Shown here in pieces: positions 40,457 to 49,541 of a DNA stretch of 64,000 bases. The notes below the pieces were generated by a model. It had not been told where the DNA came from and ran no database searches. It worked only from the letters and a program-made list of their open reading frames with translations. The stretch spans positions 85,877 through 149,876 of IMG/VR virus record IMGVR_UViG_3300027365_000009. One strand, given 5' to 3'. Source of the stretch: a virus. The translations under genes were made by a program, and so were the position numbers. How positions within the stretch are numbered: the first letter of the stretch is position 1; the number at the start of each line of letters is the position of its first letter.

Positions 40457-41005
40457 ATGATGATTCGTGCTGCACTGTATAACCTTTACCTGACGCTTGT
40501 CGCATTGGCATATGGAATAGTTCACCGAATACCGGGCTGGAAATATCCATTGACCCACCAGATTGATCAAGGGGATACCTTCCACACCCATGGGTCGTCG
40601 ATGGAACTCTTTGCTTTTAATCGTCTAAAACACGCCAAACAGCTGACATTGCTATCGTGGGTAAACGCCCCACTGGTGTTGGTCACCACGTTCCAGGGCA
40701 ACATCATGTATGTAACAGCCTTTCGGTTAGTGAAAGACATTGGCCAAACCGATATCGCCGTTGCCACTCGGGGCGTGCAGGGTAAAGACGGCCGTTTCTT
40801 CTACCACTATACCAACGGCCAACTCCAACGGGCGCTCCGCCCGACCGGGAAAAGTCGGCATATGGGATTCCTTCCGAACGATCCCCTCTTCACTGTTGTG
40901 GAGCCACTGACCGACCGCGATAGAGCAGCGATTGATAATTATCGTGATAAGGCCGACGGACCACTTCTTCCGGATGTCGGTCCAGAAACGATCATCTCCC
41001 ATTAA
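40457..41005 (+). CDS. Hypothetical protein with N-terminal hydrophobic helix, 182 aa
   Basis: ATG 40457 or 40460; weak ribosome site. N-terminus MIRAALYNLYLTLVALAYGI is a likely signal-anchor; the rest is soluble and basic-aromatic. It may be a bitopic inner-membrane protein. No domain recognised. The following GNAT gene starts 20 bases on. Confidence 0.65.
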   Translation: MMIRAALYNLYLTLVALAYGIVHRIPGWKYPLTHQIDQGDTFHTHGSSMELFAFNRLKHAKQLTLLSWVNAPLVLVTTFQGNIMYVTAFRLVKDIGQTDIAVATRGVQGKDGRFFYHYTNGQLQRALRPTGKSRHMGFLPNDPLFTVVEPLTDRDRAAIDNYRDKADGPLLPDVGPETIISH

Positions 41006-41025
41006 TTCCCGTACTGGTGAACACG

Positions 41026-41436
41026 ATGTTAACGACCCCCGACTTACTGAAACTTATCGCCACCAACGGCGGAATCGAACAACAAAAAAACAACGCAGTA
41101 ACCGCCTTAGTCAACCACCTTCATCTCGATCACGATGAGAGTCCCCTGAAGCGCCGTCTTCAAGCCATTTTCCTAGACAATGTTTTCGGTTATGTGGCGA
41201 TTGAATACATCGAGAAAACTCGTCCAGTTGGCGTATTATGGATAGGTAGTAAACAGATCATGGTATTTGTACATCCCGATCATCGTCGGTGTGGTATTGC
41301 CAAAAAACTAATCGGTCGGGTAACGGGTATTCTCGATGACCGACCCAGTCTGTGGTATGATAATAGCGAGGGCCTCTATCGTCTAATGGATCCATTCTGT
41401 ACGTTGAGTGGCCCCACTCAACGACAGCGCGCCTGA
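41026..41436 (+). CDS. GNAT-family N-acetyltransferase
   Basis: 136 residues from ATG 41026 (an in-frame GTG at 41017 is possible). GNAT motif A is clear: IMVFVHPDHRRCGIAKKLIG (V.P..R..GI...L), binding the acetyl-CoA pyrophosphate; a preceding strand VGVLWIGSKQ fits beta 4. It is short for the family but has the full core. The substrate is unknown; phage GNATs can modify host or defence proteins or small molecules. Confidence 0.8.
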   Translation: MLTTPDLLKLIATNGGIEQQKNNAVTALVNHLHLDHDESPLKRRLQAIFLDNVFGYVAIEYIEKTRPVGVLWIGSKQIMVFVHPDHRRCGIAKKLIGRVTGILDDRPSLWYDNSEGLYRLMDPFCTLSGPTQRQRA

Positions 41437-41451
41437 TTGGCGTCATAGAAG

Positions 41452-41480
41452 AAGGGTCCTGCGGGGCCCTCTTTTTTTTT
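41452..41480. terminator. Rho-independent terminator between convergent genes
   Basis: AAGGGTCC / GGGGCCCT around a short loop, then a run of ten T. It terminates the GNAT unit; the minus-strand gene stops at 41483. Confidence 0.9.
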
Positions 41481-41482
41481 GT

Positions 41483-41737
41483 TTAACGGCGTTGGTTTCG
41501 GTATTGATATCGGTACATGGCCAGTTCGGTCACCAGTCTCACTGCCGGTTCACTGTTCCCATGTTCGATACCTCGAAGGCGATCTTTCACATAGTGGCGT
41601 TTTGCTGCAGTGGTACTCTGCCATCGATGGGCATTGATCACGATATCATGCAGTGCTTCTCCGGTTAGTGCCGATAACTGAGAACGAATTAAAAAATCAA
41701 TCGCAACATGCATGGCGATCTGTTTGACGTCTTTCAT
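41483..41737 (-). CDS. Hypothetical protein, 84 aa
   Basis: ATG 41737 with GAAGGGT 8 bases upstream. A basic, helical protein (TTAAKRHYVKDRLRGIE; MYRYQYRNQRR at the end). It follows the tail-fibre-like gene on the same strand after 57 bases. It could be a fibre chaperone by position, but nothing in the sequence shows it. Confidence 0.6.
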   Translation of the reverse strand: MKDVKQIAMHVAIDFLIRSQLSALTGEALHDIVINAHRWQSTTAAKRHYVKDRLRGIEHGNSEPAVRLVTELAMYRYQYRNQRR

Positions 41738-41794
41738 TTTAGTACCCTTCAGGATAGTAGTGAAATCCTTCAGGTTCCCTGGTTTTTTTTTGGT

Positions 41795-42550
41795 TTACTC
41801 AACGGATCGCAGCACCGGCCGCCAACCATGGACGGCGACAGCATAATCTGTTCTTACTGAACTGAAGGCCGTCAAGGAAGAATGACCACGGAATATTCTA
41901 TCCCCGTAGGTATCGGTTTCACTTGCCGATGTCCAAGTGGCTCGCCCATCTCCCTCGCCAATAGATAAATCGCCATTCGTATAGTTAATACCCCACTCCA
42001 AACCGTCCGGATCGTCAATATGTATTGGATACATCAGTCTATTCCACTCACCCCCAGGACTCGATGCTGGATTGGTATCACCGCCAGTGAGTAGGGTGAC
42101 TTTAAAAACATTATCATTTACCGTGACCGTTGAGGTGCTACTATTTTCAACTGTCAGATGCTGGTCGTTAATCTCCCGCGCTGTAATTGTGTGGCGAATG
42201 GGTTTCTTCGCCACGTAAACCACACGTCCATCTAGACTAAATTTCAACCACGCTGACTCGGCGTCATGTTGTAGGGTCCCGGCACTCAAGCCCACTTGGT
42301 ACGACAAGGAACTATATGTTATAAAATCAGAACCGACTATTTCGCCGTAAAATCCTGTTAGTTCGTCGCCTGCAATTATGGTGGACCCCGGAGGTACATA
42401 GGCTTGAGTCCCGAGGATCTCAAAACACCCTAAGGTACTCCCGTCGTGCAACCTGAGTGCACGCTTCTCCAGATCGATAGAAAGCTCCCCATTGGGAAGT
42501 GTCAAGCCATTATTCTGTGTCGTATCGCCTCTCAAGAAACGCGTTCTCAT
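41795..42550 (-). CDS. Tail-fibre-like protein, intact paralogue
   Basis: 251 residues from ATG 42550 (GAGGAG 7 bases upstream). N-terminus: MRTRFLRGDTTQNNGLTLPN, followed by GELSIDLEKRALRLHDG, a common opening of phage fibre or receptor-binding proteins (GEL.ID...LR.HDG.T). Middle: beta-rich. C-terminal domain of about 85 residues: GGEWNRLMYPIHIDDP ... GWRPVLRSVE, shared with the remnant at 11323 and the amber-broken copy at 52584. It lies behind the tube genes but is separated from them by a terminator hairpin (42579-42598), so its expression may be regulated apart. A receptor-binding role is inferred. Confidence 0.7.
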   Translation of the reverse strand: MRTRFLRGDTTQNNGLTLPNGELSIDLEKRALRLHDGSTLGCFEILGTQAYVPPGSTIIAGDELTGFYGEIVGSDFITYSSLSYQVGLSAGTLQHDAESAWLKFSLDGRVVYVAKKPIRHTITAREINDQHLTVENSSTSTVTVNDNVFKVTLLTGGDTNPASSPGGEWNRLMYPIHIDDPDGLEWGINYTNGDLSIGEGDGRATWTSASETDTYGDRIFRGHSSLTAFSSVRTDYAVAVHGWRPVLRSVE

Positions 42551-42578
42551 AATCTTACTCCTCAAAGTCTTCATAAAA

Positions 42579-42598
42579 CCCCTCCCCGTGGGGAGGGG
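42579..42598 (-). terminator. Terminator hairpin before the tail-fibre-like gene
   Basis: CCCCTCCCC / GGGGAGGGG with a two-base loop; read on the minus strand it is followed by TTTTATG. It lies between the 51-residue gene and the fibre-like gene. Confidence 0.8.
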
Positions 42599-42607
42599 TG
42601 TATACGG

Positions 42608-42763
42608 CTACAGCTTCAAGCGCCGTTCGGCGCCACGTTCCAGTTGAGACACCAAACCAACTTTCGCCTCCGCCACATTACGCGCTACCTGATTCGGGTA
42701 GTTAATTTGACGGGTGTTCACGTTAGCCTGCTGTCCACGGGGAGTAACTGGACCAGATGCCAT
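42608..42763 (-). CDS. 51-residue protein sharing a C-terminal motif with the tail tube
   Basis: ATG 42763 with GGGGG upstream, 17 bases after the tube stop. It encodes MASGPVTPRGQQANVNTRQI, then a segment ending SQLERGAERRLKL. The tail tube protein just upstream ends [13 protein letters not shown]. The shared SQLE(R/Q)GA..R suggests that both C-termini bind the same partner (for example sheath or a tail chaperone/terminator), or that one is a partial duplicate. A small virion or assembly protein is likely. Confidence 0.6.
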   Translation of the reverse strand: MASGPVTPRGQQANVNTRQINYPNQVARNVAEAKVGLVSQLERGAERRLKL

Positions 42764-42779
42764 ACTTACCCCCTATGCC

Positions 42780-43643
42780 TTAATAGCTGATCCGATTGCT
42801 GGCACCTTGCTCCAGCTGAGACGCAGTGCCGTTATCGGCCGCCTCAACATCAGCACCGATGTTCTCGAGCCACAGCGGATTCTCATTGGGGTTCATGCCT
42901 GCCAGGTTCAGGTTCTGGAGAATCTGTTTGGCAAAGAGCTGAGTGCCCAGTGAGACATCTGAGGTCGCAGTGAACTCGATGTTGATGTCGAGGTTCTGAC
43001 CCAGTTGCGAAGCATCCTTGGAACCTTCCCATGCCGGAGTAGCGGTCGGGTACATGTTGGTGCACAGCCAAGCACTGACCACATCGGTGAAGGTGGGGTC
43101 AGGCTCAACGTACAGGACCGTTGCGCCATAGAAGGTCGCGTCGTAGTCCTCAGCTGTCACCTGACCGTTAGAGACCACCAGCGGGACCTTGGTGTTCTCG
43201 TCCCCGATACCATAGGTGATCCACCACCGCATGAACTTGGTGATGGCACGGCCCTGGAGTTCCCAGGTACCGTGAGTCGGGTTGGAGACCGCACGGGTCA
43301 CGTTGGTCGGAGTCTGGATACGCTCACCAGAACCACCCACCGGTGATTCGGCAGTATCCACGGTCAGCTGCTGGTTGAGACCATCGATAGTCCGGGTATG
43401 GTTCTCGATGAACGCTTTCAGGCAGCGGACCATCAGGGCCGGGTCAGGAGCGAACTGAAAGAAACGCGGCGCTTCGATCAGGAAAGGGACGACATTACGG
43501 CGAACGTAAGGAGTGTTCGCTGCCAGGTTGGCCAGGTTCGGCGCAAACTGTTTGGTCCCCGATTGGGACATGTCGATCGTATTTGCCGCTTGGCCCGCGC
43601 CATAAGCGCGGTTACCAATGAACGGGTTCGTATAACGTGCCAT
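42780..43643 (-). CDS. Tail tube protein
   Basis: 287 residues, ATG 43643. It lies 30 bases after the sheath stop, the position of the tube gene in contractile tails and of phiKZ gp30, whose size (under 300 residues) fits. Beta-rich, with an opening [20 protein letters not shown] and an acidic middle. No diagnostic motif; the call relies on order, size and composition. The hexameric tube would carry DNA through the sheath. Confidence 0.8.
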   Translation of the reverse strand: MARYTNPFIGNRAYGAGQAANTIDMSQSGTKQFAPNLANLAANTPYVRRNVVPFLIEAPRFFQFAPDPALMVRCLKAFIENHTRTIDGLNQQLTVDTAESPVGGSGERIQTPTNVTRAVSNPTHGTWELQGRAITKFMRWWITYGIGDENTKVPLVVSNGQVTAEDYDATFYGATVLYVEPDPTFTDVVSAWLCTNMYPTATPAWEGSKDASQLGQNLDINIEFTATSDVSLGTQLFAKQILQNLNLAGMNPNENPLWLENIGADVEAADNGTASQLEQGASNRISY

Positions 43644-43673
43644 TCGAGTTATCCTCTATGCGCTTATGGGGGG

Positions 43674-45761
43674 TTACTGGTTGAGGTCTTCCATCCGACG
43701 AGTTTCCAGATCGAAGATCATCACCGTCTTCGGGTTGTTGGCGTAGACCGTCACCCGACAGTGCCAGCTGAAACCACGCTGGTCGTCTGCCTCGGTGAAG
43801 TAGGTCTCTGGCACCACCACCACACGGTCATTGTAACGACCTTCCACCAGCTGCAGCACAAGGTTATCACAGCGCTCGATGAACTGCGGACGAGTCAGCT
43901 TAGCGTTACCAGACAGCTCAGCATGGACACGACGAACCAGGCGCATCACGTCACAGCAGATAGACACCGTGATCGGAGAGATCAGCACGGAGGTGTCATC
44001 GTTGTAGACAGAATGCAGGGCCGGGTAGTACTGACTACGGCGGTCGTAAGAGAGGGTGTAAGTAGCACCGTTCTCCCACAGGTCGGACTGGGTGCGCTCG
44101 TTGAAGAACTTAACGTTCAGGTCCTTCACCAGCTCCACGCGGTTGTTCGGGCTGACGTCGATATCAGCGCCTTCACGCATGTTGCCGGTACCCGCGCCAG
44201 CAAACCGCGCCCAGCGTTGGGCGTAGTCGAGCACCAGGGGCACTGGCTTGGTATAACCGCCACCTGCCAGACGACCAGTCTGCTGGATGATCTCAGCGCG
44301 ACACACCGGGGTCGAATACAGTGTGGACTCCGGGTAAGCCCGCAGACGCGCCATCAATGCCTGGGAACGGGAGATCTCCTCGGACTTGGTGGGCGAACGA
44401 CCTTCAGCTTCCACGTATGTGGTGAAGATAGCGCGGATGTCTTGACGTCGACCCAGGATGTTCATCATCTGGTACTTACCGTCCATGGAAAGGCCGGTAT
44501 CATATACCACTGAGAACGGATAAACCGCGAGGTTATCGTACTCGTCACCGAGATCGCCGAAGTTGAGGTTCTCGCGATTCACGAGTTTCTCATATTCGGC
44601 AAGGCTAGTGGTACCATCGCCGCCACCAGAAGCGTAAACGGTGGTTTCCTTACCCATGCTGATGCCGCCTTTCAGCGGACCTTCCAGCACGAGGGCGTGG
44701 TAGGGGTCGCCATCGATGTCCACGCCAGTGAAGACATCAAACTGACCCGGATCTTCCATATGCGCGGTTGCAGCGGGGTTCACGGCCATTTCGGCGTTGA
44801 ACAGGTGCATCTGGACAGACTCCAGATTCTCCTGGTATACATAGAACTCACTGAACGGCGCGTAGAGGGGCGGAGTACCAGACTCGATACCGTCGTCCTC
44901 GTAGGACTGGACCACCACTTCAGGAGCGTAATACTCCTTATCAGTAGACTCGCTATAAGCCCCCGGAGTGAAGCAGAAATCCACGTAGTCCTCACCGGAA
45001 GCAGTACGCACCACCACGGGGGAAGAACTTTCGCGATCGCGCCGCATAAACTGCGCGCGGTACATGCGCGTTTTAAAGGTGTTGTAGGTCTGCTCATCAA
45101 AGGGCAGAGCGTCTTCTGTGGTCGGGGCCCACATACGGAAACCGAGCAGATTACCCATTTCACCAAAGAAGCTGGCAGGCATCTCGAGCAGCGGTACCAG
45201 AGTTGACTGGGCACCATCGCGGTTGGCCACAAAGCTACCATCGACAGTCTCTTGCTTGCCGACATTGGTACCATTGTCCTCAATCAGAACGATCTTGGCC
45301 CGCACCCCGTCGACCATGACGACGTTACCGTCTTCATCATACTCGTAGTCGTCTTCCACGGTACCGGGGTAGTTGAAGCCGCTCAGTTTCATGGAGCGCT
45401 TCGGCACCTCATCGTCAACCATATCGATGGCCACGATGATGCGCGCGGGATTGGGGGCATCTTCCGGACGCAGGCGCTTCACAAAGAAGCTATTGCCCTC
45501 CGCCAACAGGGTCTCCGCCAGCAGAGACTGGAGGTTGAAGAATTTACCCCGCCGGCTCAGGGTTTCCATACCGAACAGGTCATTGAAATAACCACTGTTC
45601 TGGTTCACCAGGGTGGTCTCTTCAGGACCGGTTTGGGTGAACAGGCGCAGCAAGGGCATATGCTGCGGATACGTTTCCGGCTCAAGGACCATTGTCCGAC
45701 GGGACAGGTCATTGATACCACCGAAGATAAACTTCGGGGCGGCGTTAGTCATAGTCGCCAT
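43674..45761 (-). CDS. Tail sheath protein (phiKZ gp29-like)
   Basis: 695 residues, ATG 45761 with GGAGGA upstream. From memory phiKZ gp29 sheath is also 695 residues and is followed by the tube gene, as here. Conserved myoviral-sheath features: N-terminal GINDLSRRTMVLEPETYPQH, a C-terminal domain with LVLDYAQRWARFAG and MRLVRRVHAELSGNAK, and an end rich in Tyr/Val (WHCRVTVYANNPKTV). The sheath contracts to drive the tube into the host. Strong late-type promoter motif at 45830-45840, 69 bases upstream. Confidence 0.88.
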   Translation of the reverse strand: MATMTNAAPKFIFGGINDLSRRTMVLEPETYPQHMPLLRLFTQTGPEETTLVNQNSGYFNDLFGMETLSRRGKFFNLQSLLAETLLAEGNSFFVKRLRPEDAPNPARIIVAIDMVDDEVPKRSMKLSGFNYPGTVEDDYEYDEDGNVVMVDGVRAKIVLIEDNGTNVGKQETVDGSFVANRDGAQSTLVPLLEMPASFFGEMGNLLGFRMWAPTTEDALPFDEQTYNTFKTRMYRAQFMRRDRESSSPVVVRTASGEDYVDFCFTPGAYSESTDKEYYAPEVVVQSYEDDGIESGTPPLYAPFSEFYVYQENLESVQMHLFNAEMAVNPAATAHMEDPGQFDVFTGVDIDGDPYHALVLEGPLKGGISMGKETTVYASGGGDGTTSLAEYEKLVNRENLNFGDLGDEYDNLAVYPFSVVYDTGLSMDGKYQMMNILGRRQDIRAIFTTYVEAEGRSPTKSEEISRSQALMARLRAYPESTLYSTPVCRAEIIQQTGRLAGGGYTKPVPLVLDYAQRWARFAGAGTGNMREGADIDVSPNNRVELVKDLNVKFFNERTQSDLWENGATYTLSYDRRSQYYPALHSVYNDDTSVLISPITVSICCDVMRLVRRVHAELSGNAKLTRPQFIERCDNLVLQLVEGRYNDRVVVVPETYFTEADDQRGFSWHCRVTVYANNPKTVMIFDLETRRMEDLNQ

Positions 45762-45829
45762 GTTACAATCCTCCTCCGGGTATGGAGCGTTCTAACTGGA
45801 TGTTATGAATCGAAACTTCACATGCGGGT

Positions 45830-45840
45830 CATAGTATTAC
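45830..45840 (-). promoter_or_regulatory. Late-type promoter motif (sheath-tube operon)
   Basis: Minus-strand GTAATACTATG, 69 bases upstream of the sheath start. It shares ten bases with the helicase promoter motif at 36031-36044. Confidence 0.6.
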
Positions 45841-45924
45841 CGCCACATGACTATAATAGTCACTTAGGTAAAGTTTCCCACGGTGTCGTTTTCTCCCTCT
45901 TTTTACTCACCAAGGATATTGGCT

Positions 45925-46845
45925 ATGTTGGTTTCTCCCTATCACACACTGATCTGTCAAATGTATCCGGTGGAACGACTGCGCCGTGAGCTGCAGCGTA
46001 TGGATATTGAATACCCTCTCCCTCCGCTCACCACACCGGCAGGTAATGTAATCGCCGATGCTGTGGTCGTGGTACCTCGCGACCACTACCAGACTCAAGC
46101 GGCATTTACCCAATTCCTGAACCTGGGCGATACCAAAACCAGCAAGTGGGTCGTCGACGGGCGCGCTTACATGCGCTGGAACCATCGGGATGATTCATAT
46201 CGTCTAACAGCCGAGAACGATTATTCGTTCCAGGCGTCTCGGCTGGCGTTGTCTCAAGTGGCCGAACAAGAAGGGGATCGTCCCTTCCGCCGGTTAGGGG
46301 ATCTTCCGGTTAAAACCTTTGTAAGGTGGATTACGCTTGCCGTTGCCCAGCGGTTTAATCTTCCACTGGAGGATCAGATCCGCGTATCGGTCATTGTGGC
46401 GTATTACTATTTCACTCAGCTCAACGACACTCGCGAACAGACCGAAGATGAACGAAATCGCCTCGCCAACATGGTCAGCCGCATTGTGGGGGCACCGGTA
46501 CCCACCGTACTCGAGGCCATTGACCCCGTGGGGGCACTGACTGATCCCAAGGCACTCTCACAAGCGATTGCGGATCACAGCGGGAATGTCCGTCTGGCTA
46601 ACCTGAAATTCACTGACCTCTATATGGTACTCGCCTCTTCCTGGATTGGTGTCAATAGCCGGGAAAACGTCGGCGTTGCCCTCGAGCATATCCCGACGTT
46701 CATCGCCACGGTCTACATGGCGCTGGGGGATCGGAGTTACCGGAAAACCGTGATCACACGTCGTGCCGAATCGTCCGGTCGTCTAAACGATCAGAAACAG
46801 TTCGTCACCCAAGTCTATCGCCTGGTGGAGTCACGCTTCGCGTAA
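45925..46845 (+). CDS. Virion/tail structural protein (phiKZ gp28-like by position)
   Basis: 306 residues from ATG 45925 (AAGGA 8 bases upstream; an earlier in-frame TTG at 45883 has no ribosome site). Soluble alpha/beta protein with no known catalytic motif. It is divergent from the sheath gene and starts the block 45925-51200 which, with terminase further right, mirrors phiKZ genes 28, 27, 26, 25. The shared intergenic region holds a small palindrome GACTATAATAGTC at 45849-45861. Confidence 0.7.
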   Translation: MLVSPYHTLICQMYPVERLRRELQRMDIEYPLPPLTTPAGNVIADAVVVVPRDHYQTQAAFTQFLNLGDTKTSKWVVDGRAYMRWNHRDDSYRLTAENDYSFQASRLALSQVAEQEGDRPFRRLGDLPVKTFVRWITLAVAQRFNLPLEDQIRVSVIVAYYYFTQLNDTREQTEDERNRLANMVSRIVGAPVPTVLEAIDPVGALTDPKALSQAIADHSGNVRLANLKFTDLYMVLASSWIGVNSRENVGVALEHIPTFIATVYMALGDRSYRKTVITRRAESSGRLNDQKQFVTQVYRLVESRFA

Positions 46846-46860
46846 GCCACAGGAGGGAAT

Positions 46861-49539
46861 ATGAACGATTACCTGCTGCGGCATGCCGTGGCCAACGTCT
46901 GGTGTAATCCGGGTCAGGATCGCCAGTTCGTTTACCACCTGTCGCGTTTATCACCAAAATATGGTGTACGACATACCATCAATCTTTTTTACGAGCGTTT
47001 AACGCTGCCGACGCAAGGGGACACGTACCACGTCTACCAGATCGGTCAAGCATTGCCCTCCCGTATTGGGGTACCGCATACCAAACGTCAGTGGATGAGT
47101 TTGGCCTATCTGGCCAATGAGCATCTTCTTCACACTGATTTGTACACCGAAGAGGGGATTCAGTTCCCCCGGTTTGAGTCCTTTATCTGGATCACGCCCA
47201 GCCGTAATGTGATCGTGGCGGTCAAGATCAACCCCCGTATCTACGATCTGGAAAGCGGTCCTCTGTACCTGCGATTTTACAGCAACGCTTATTTCCAATC
47301 GGAGCGTTCTGATCTGGATCGCTATCTGATTGTTAAGGGCATGCAGGTCACCGATGATAATGCCCTACTTACGTTCCAGCGGGAAGTCCGCACAATCGTA
47401 AATGAACGGGGTGGGTTTCCCCAATACTTCGTCAATGGTCGTTTTGTCCACAACATCTCATTGGTCACGGCTGAGAAAGACGACGTCGTTGAGTTTGTGC
47501 TGGATAGTTCCATCAAACGCATGGTGGAATTCAAGCCTTCTGACCTTAAGGAATTCGAGTCTACCTTAGATCAAGAGCGCAAATACATCCTGCATTACGA
47601 TGAGCCTGACGTCGATACCATCGAGTACCTGGACGACGTGGATCTATACCTGTATAAACCAGGGATTCAAGATCGTTTTATGGGAGTGTATTACCACCAC
47701 AATGAGGGTACCTGGCTGCGAATGCTGACGCATAAGGACTACAGCATCTCGATCGAGCGGTTGGGTAGCTTTGTAGATACTCACCCTACCGACCCGCGTC
47801 ATCAGCTTAATCCCGAACGTTGGGGAAAAGACGACTGGCAAAGTCTTCAGGAAGTAGTGCTTCGTCTATACATCCGTGAATCCGGTTATCACCGTCCTCT
47901 GGTGGCAGACTCCCACCGTATTCAAGAGCTCTATCGTTTATCCAGCGATAAGATCCTTGATGCCATGACCGGGCTCAATGCAGTCAATCCCCTGTGGAAG
48001 GCCGAGGCGTTAGAACAGTCCCCCTACGTGCGGTTCATGTCGGCGTCAGATGACGTGGTTTATCCCATCGCATACAATGACCCCTACGTCGGTTCCGATG
48101 GGGAGAAGGCTGCACAGGAGTTCGTAGGGGATGTCTATGGGTATCATGCCGCGGCGACCCATTTGGCCAAGACACCGTCCGCTGTGTATACCTACGCCGG
48201 TAACCGGTACGCGGACCTCGCCTTTGAGCACCAACTCAACAGTACTGTGTTTGAGTATGATACCGACGGCGTGTTGCTGGAATGGCACTATCACGTCAAC
48301 GGAACGTATTACATTCCACGCAATGCCAACACGGTTAAGGTCGAGGCATTGACCGGGAAGGGGGGTTTCCACTCCAACACGGTATTCGGTAATGGCCCAG
48401 TGGAAATTGCCTACGGCCATAACTTCCGGGTGTACGTCAAGGACGTATGGGCCCTGACCCCGGTGGGGGAGTGGTCCGACATTACCGACGCCGCGGATCG
48501 ACACACCTATGGGTTCCTGGACACGACAGTTACCCCGAACCGATGGGTCTGGACATTGGATGACACGACCCATTATGGGGCGGTTGCCGTCGACGATGGC
48601 TTTCTGTGCTACGATCTCATGTTGACCCGTACCGACGGTCACCTTAGGTTTAGTTTGGCGTCTGTCGAGGTTCATGACGGTGTCGAGGATGAGCGGGTAT
48701 TGGATCTCCCCTTTGGGCAGTTAGATGTATACCTGGATGGACGTCCGTTGATTGAGGGACTGGATTACGTGGTCCACTGGCCCGAGGTGGTGTTGTCGCA
48801 TCTCGAGTATCTGGGGGAGAGCACGACCCACAAACTCACCATTCGCGGCTACGGGTTTGCGGACAGTTCACTGTCACGCCTCCCCACCACCGAAAGTGGG
48901 TTTATCCGGTATGGGGTGCTCTCCATGGACCGGGTGTACAACATCTGGACCCACAAAGTCCTGCGGTTGGTGGTGGATGGACACTACCACGATCCGGCAG
49001 ATCTGGTCTTTGACGAAGACCGTGGGGTACTGACCATCGATGGAGAGCGTAACGGGGCCCCATATGCGATCCAGACGCCCCCGGTGGTCTTCCGGGACGT
49101 CTACCCCCATGACCGACAGGCACGGGCCGACGATGACCAACGGGATGAGTACGTCGCTAACTACATGGACGAATACTTCCCGAAACCGGTCCGCCCTAAC
49201 CCGGACTTCATTGAAACCCAGTACCACATCATCTCCCCGTTCGCCAACAAGGTACTTCACGATCTACTGGAAGGGCATTTCTACCCCCCGGGGATTGAAG
49301 ACCAGTACAGCGAACACGAAATCCGGGAATGGTGTAAGGACTACGAGTGGCTGTTGCCGTATGACCTGTGTAATCAGGAGTACGTCGATAGTCATATCGA
49401 GATTTACCCGCACTGGCATCCCGAACCGGTGGAGTTGAATCTGTACCAATACAACTTCTATGTTCGTATCCTGGAGACGTACCTGCGTCATCCGCCCGAT
49501 GTCACTCCCTTTGTTGCTGTTAAGAGCCTACGAGGTTAA
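46861..49539 (+). CDS. Large structural protein, 892 aa (baseplate/tail, phiKZ gp27-like by position)
   Basis: ATG 46861 with AGGAGGG upstream, 15 bases after the previous stop. Very rich in aromatic residues, Asp and His (many YH.., DDV..Y), mostly beta, no membrane segment. Such composition is typical of baseplate wedge or fibre proteins. The C-terminal 100 residues carry many Trp/Tyr/Pro (EWCKDYEWLLPYDLC). Placement in the sheath-tube-terminase cluster supports a tail role; the exact position is unknown. Confidence 0.7.
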   Translation: MNDYLLRHAVANVWCNPGQDRQFVYHLSRLSPKYGVRHTINLFYERLTLPTQGDTYHVYQIGQALPSRIGVPHTKRQWMSLAYLANEHLLHTDLYTEEGIQFPRFESFIWITPSRNVIVAVKINPRIYDLESGPLYLRFYSNAYFQSERSDLDRYLIVKGMQVTDDNALLTFQREVRTIVNERGGFPQYFVNGRFVHNISLVTAEKDDVVEFVLDSSIKRMVEFKPSDLKEFESTLDQERKYILHYDEPDVDTIEYLDDVDLYLYKPGIQDRFMGVYYHHNEGTWLRMLTHKDYSISIERLGSFVDTHPTDPRHQLNPERWGKDDWQSLQEVVLRLYIRESGYHRPLVADSHRIQELYRLSSDKILDAMTGLNAVNPLWKAEALEQSPYVRFMSASDDVVYPIAYNDPYVGSDGEKAAQEFVGDVYGYHAAATHLAKTPSAVYTYAGNRYADLAFEHQLNSTVFEYDTDGVLLEWHYHVNGTYYIPRNANTVKVEALTGKGGFHSNTVFGNGPVEIAYGHNFRVYVKDVWALTPVGEWSDITDAADRHTYGFLDTTVTPNRWVWTLDDTTHYGAVAVDDGFLCYDLMLTRTDGHLRFSLASVEVHDGVEDERVLDLPFGQLDVYLDGRPLIEGLDYVVHWPEVVLSHLEYLGESTTHKLTIRGYGFADSSLSRLPTTESGFIRYGVLSMDRVYNIWTHKVLRLVVDGHYHDPADLVFDEDRGVLTIDGERNGAPYAIQTPPVVFRDVYPHDRQARADDDQRDEYVANYMDEYFPKPVRPNPDFIETQYHIISPFANKVLHDLLEGHFYPPGIEDQYSEHEIREWCKDYEWLLPYDLCNQEYVDSHIEIYPHWHPEPVELNLYQYNFYVRILETYLRHPPDVTPFVAVKSLRG

Positions 49540-49541
49540 TC

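Noticed and set aside
43398-44513. Long open frame on the plus strand (371 codons) opposite the sheath gene
   Set aside because: Fully antisense to the sheath coding frame, no ribosome site, no recognisable motif; arises from the codon pattern of the sheath gene.
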